DNA from: an uncultured Paracoccus sp.
GTDB lineage: Bacteria; Pseudomonadota; Alphaproteobacteria; Rhodobacterales; Rhodobacteraceae
Assembly (NCBI GenBank): GCA_937859005.1
Contig: CALLYR010000068.1
Span: 1-5,434 of the forward strand
Length of the DNA stretch: 5,434 nt
Reading direction: 5' to 3'
Positions within the stretch are counted from its first letter, which is position 1; the number at the start of each line of letters is the position of its first letter. Made by a program: the position numbers and the translations under genes. Below are positions 5,234 through 5,434 of the stretch, in pieces. Under the pieces are notes generated by a model. The model was not told where the DNA came from. It searched no databases and saw only the letters and a list, made by a program, of their open reading frames with translations.

Positions 5234-5434
5234 ATGCCGGGGGACAACCCGCTCCGTGCGGGACAGGCCGTTTCCGGCGGCTGCGAGGATTCGAGGATTC
5301 GTCCCGTGGCGGGTCTGCGGGCGTTGCTGCCGCCGTTTCGGCGCGGCATGCTTCTGGCCGCCACCTCTTTGTCGACGCTGCTGTTTGCCGTGCCGGTCCG
5401 CGCGCAGGACGCGGCCGAGCGGACCGGCACGGCC
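5234..5434 (+). CDS. Exported or membrane protein of unknown function, 5' end only
   Basis: The frame is open from just after a TGA (5195-5197) to the right edge; from ATG 5234 this gives 67 codons. Residues 27-57 read GLRALLPPFRRGMLLAATSLSTLLFAVPVRA, an arginine-bearing n-region, a hydrophobic core and a VRA site followed by QD. This is a clear export signal. AGAGG (5221-5225) precedes ATG 5234 by 8 bases and supports that start. However, the first 24 residues (MPGDNPLRAGQAVSGGCEDSRIRP) look unlike a signal peptide. GTG 5306, with GAGG 9 bases upstream at 5293-5296, would give a normal signal peptide of about 33 residues. ATG 5348 would leave almost no n-region. No catalytic or binding domain falls within the window, so the function is unknown. 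The ahcY terminator upstream means it is a separate transcription unit. Confidence 0.72.
   Translation, partial: MPGDNPLRAGQAVSGGCEDSRIRPVAGLRALLPPFRRGMLLAATSLSTLLFAVPVRAQDAAERTGTA
5285..5300. repeat. Perfect tandem 8-bp repeat GAGGATTC x2
   Basis: GAGGATTC is repeated without a gap (5285-5292, 5293-5300), at codons 18-23 of the reading frame that starts at ATG 5234. Because 8 is not a multiple of 3, gain or loss of one unit would put ATG 5234 out of frame with the export signal but would leave a start at GTG 5306 intact. Confidence 0.7.

Noticed and set aside
4957..5430. Minus-strand frame of 157 codons over the ahcY terminator and the last gene
   Set aside because: It would have to read through the terminator hairpin and opposite a good signal peptide. 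Its composition (Pro/Arg/Ser-rich) shows no fold or motif.

Overview
The window looks like chromosomal DNA from a GC-rich alphaproteobacterium, most likely in the Rhodobacteraceae (Paracoccus or a close relative). This rests on the strong G/C bias at third codon positions, the character of the TamA/TamB pair, and an AhcY of the long bacterial type. The genus is inferred from memory of related proteins, not from a search.

Left part, minus strand (1-2759): a two-gene tamA-tamB operon for a translocation and assembly module of the cell envelope. tamA (825-2759) is complete and encodes a POTRA plus beta-barrel outer-membrane protein of the Omp85 family. tamB (825 to beyond position 1) starts on the last base of the tamA stop codon and runs off the left edge after 275 codons. 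The products are expected to work together in passing proteins or lipids between the inner and outer membranes.

Centre (2760-3528): a 257-bp divergent intergenic region is followed by a plus-strand gene for a 141-residue exported protein of unknown function with two cysteines (3017-3442). Next comes an 86-bp spacer upstream of ahcY. That spacer holds a perfect TATAAT, an 8-bp-stem hairpin, and a tandem AGCGAAGC repeat touching the ahcY start codon and complementary to a GCTTCG upstream. This is the least explained sequence in the window and the best candidate for cis-regulation.

Right part, plus strand (3529-5434): ahcY encodes S-adenosylhomocysteine hydrolase (473 residues, all expected catalytic and NAD-binding motifs present) and ends in a textbook rho-independent terminator (4982-5015). 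About 220 bp of non-coding DNA with a weak candidate promoter and short direct repeats follows. A new gene then starts at 5234 (or GTG 5306) with an export signal and is cut by the right edge, so its function cannot be read.

The genes are mostly ordinary housekeeping loci. I found no evidence of a mobile element, CRISPR array, tRNA/rRNA or defence system. The points worth a second look are the ahcY leader, the small two-cysteine exported protein, the TamB N-terminus and the disputed start of the last gene.
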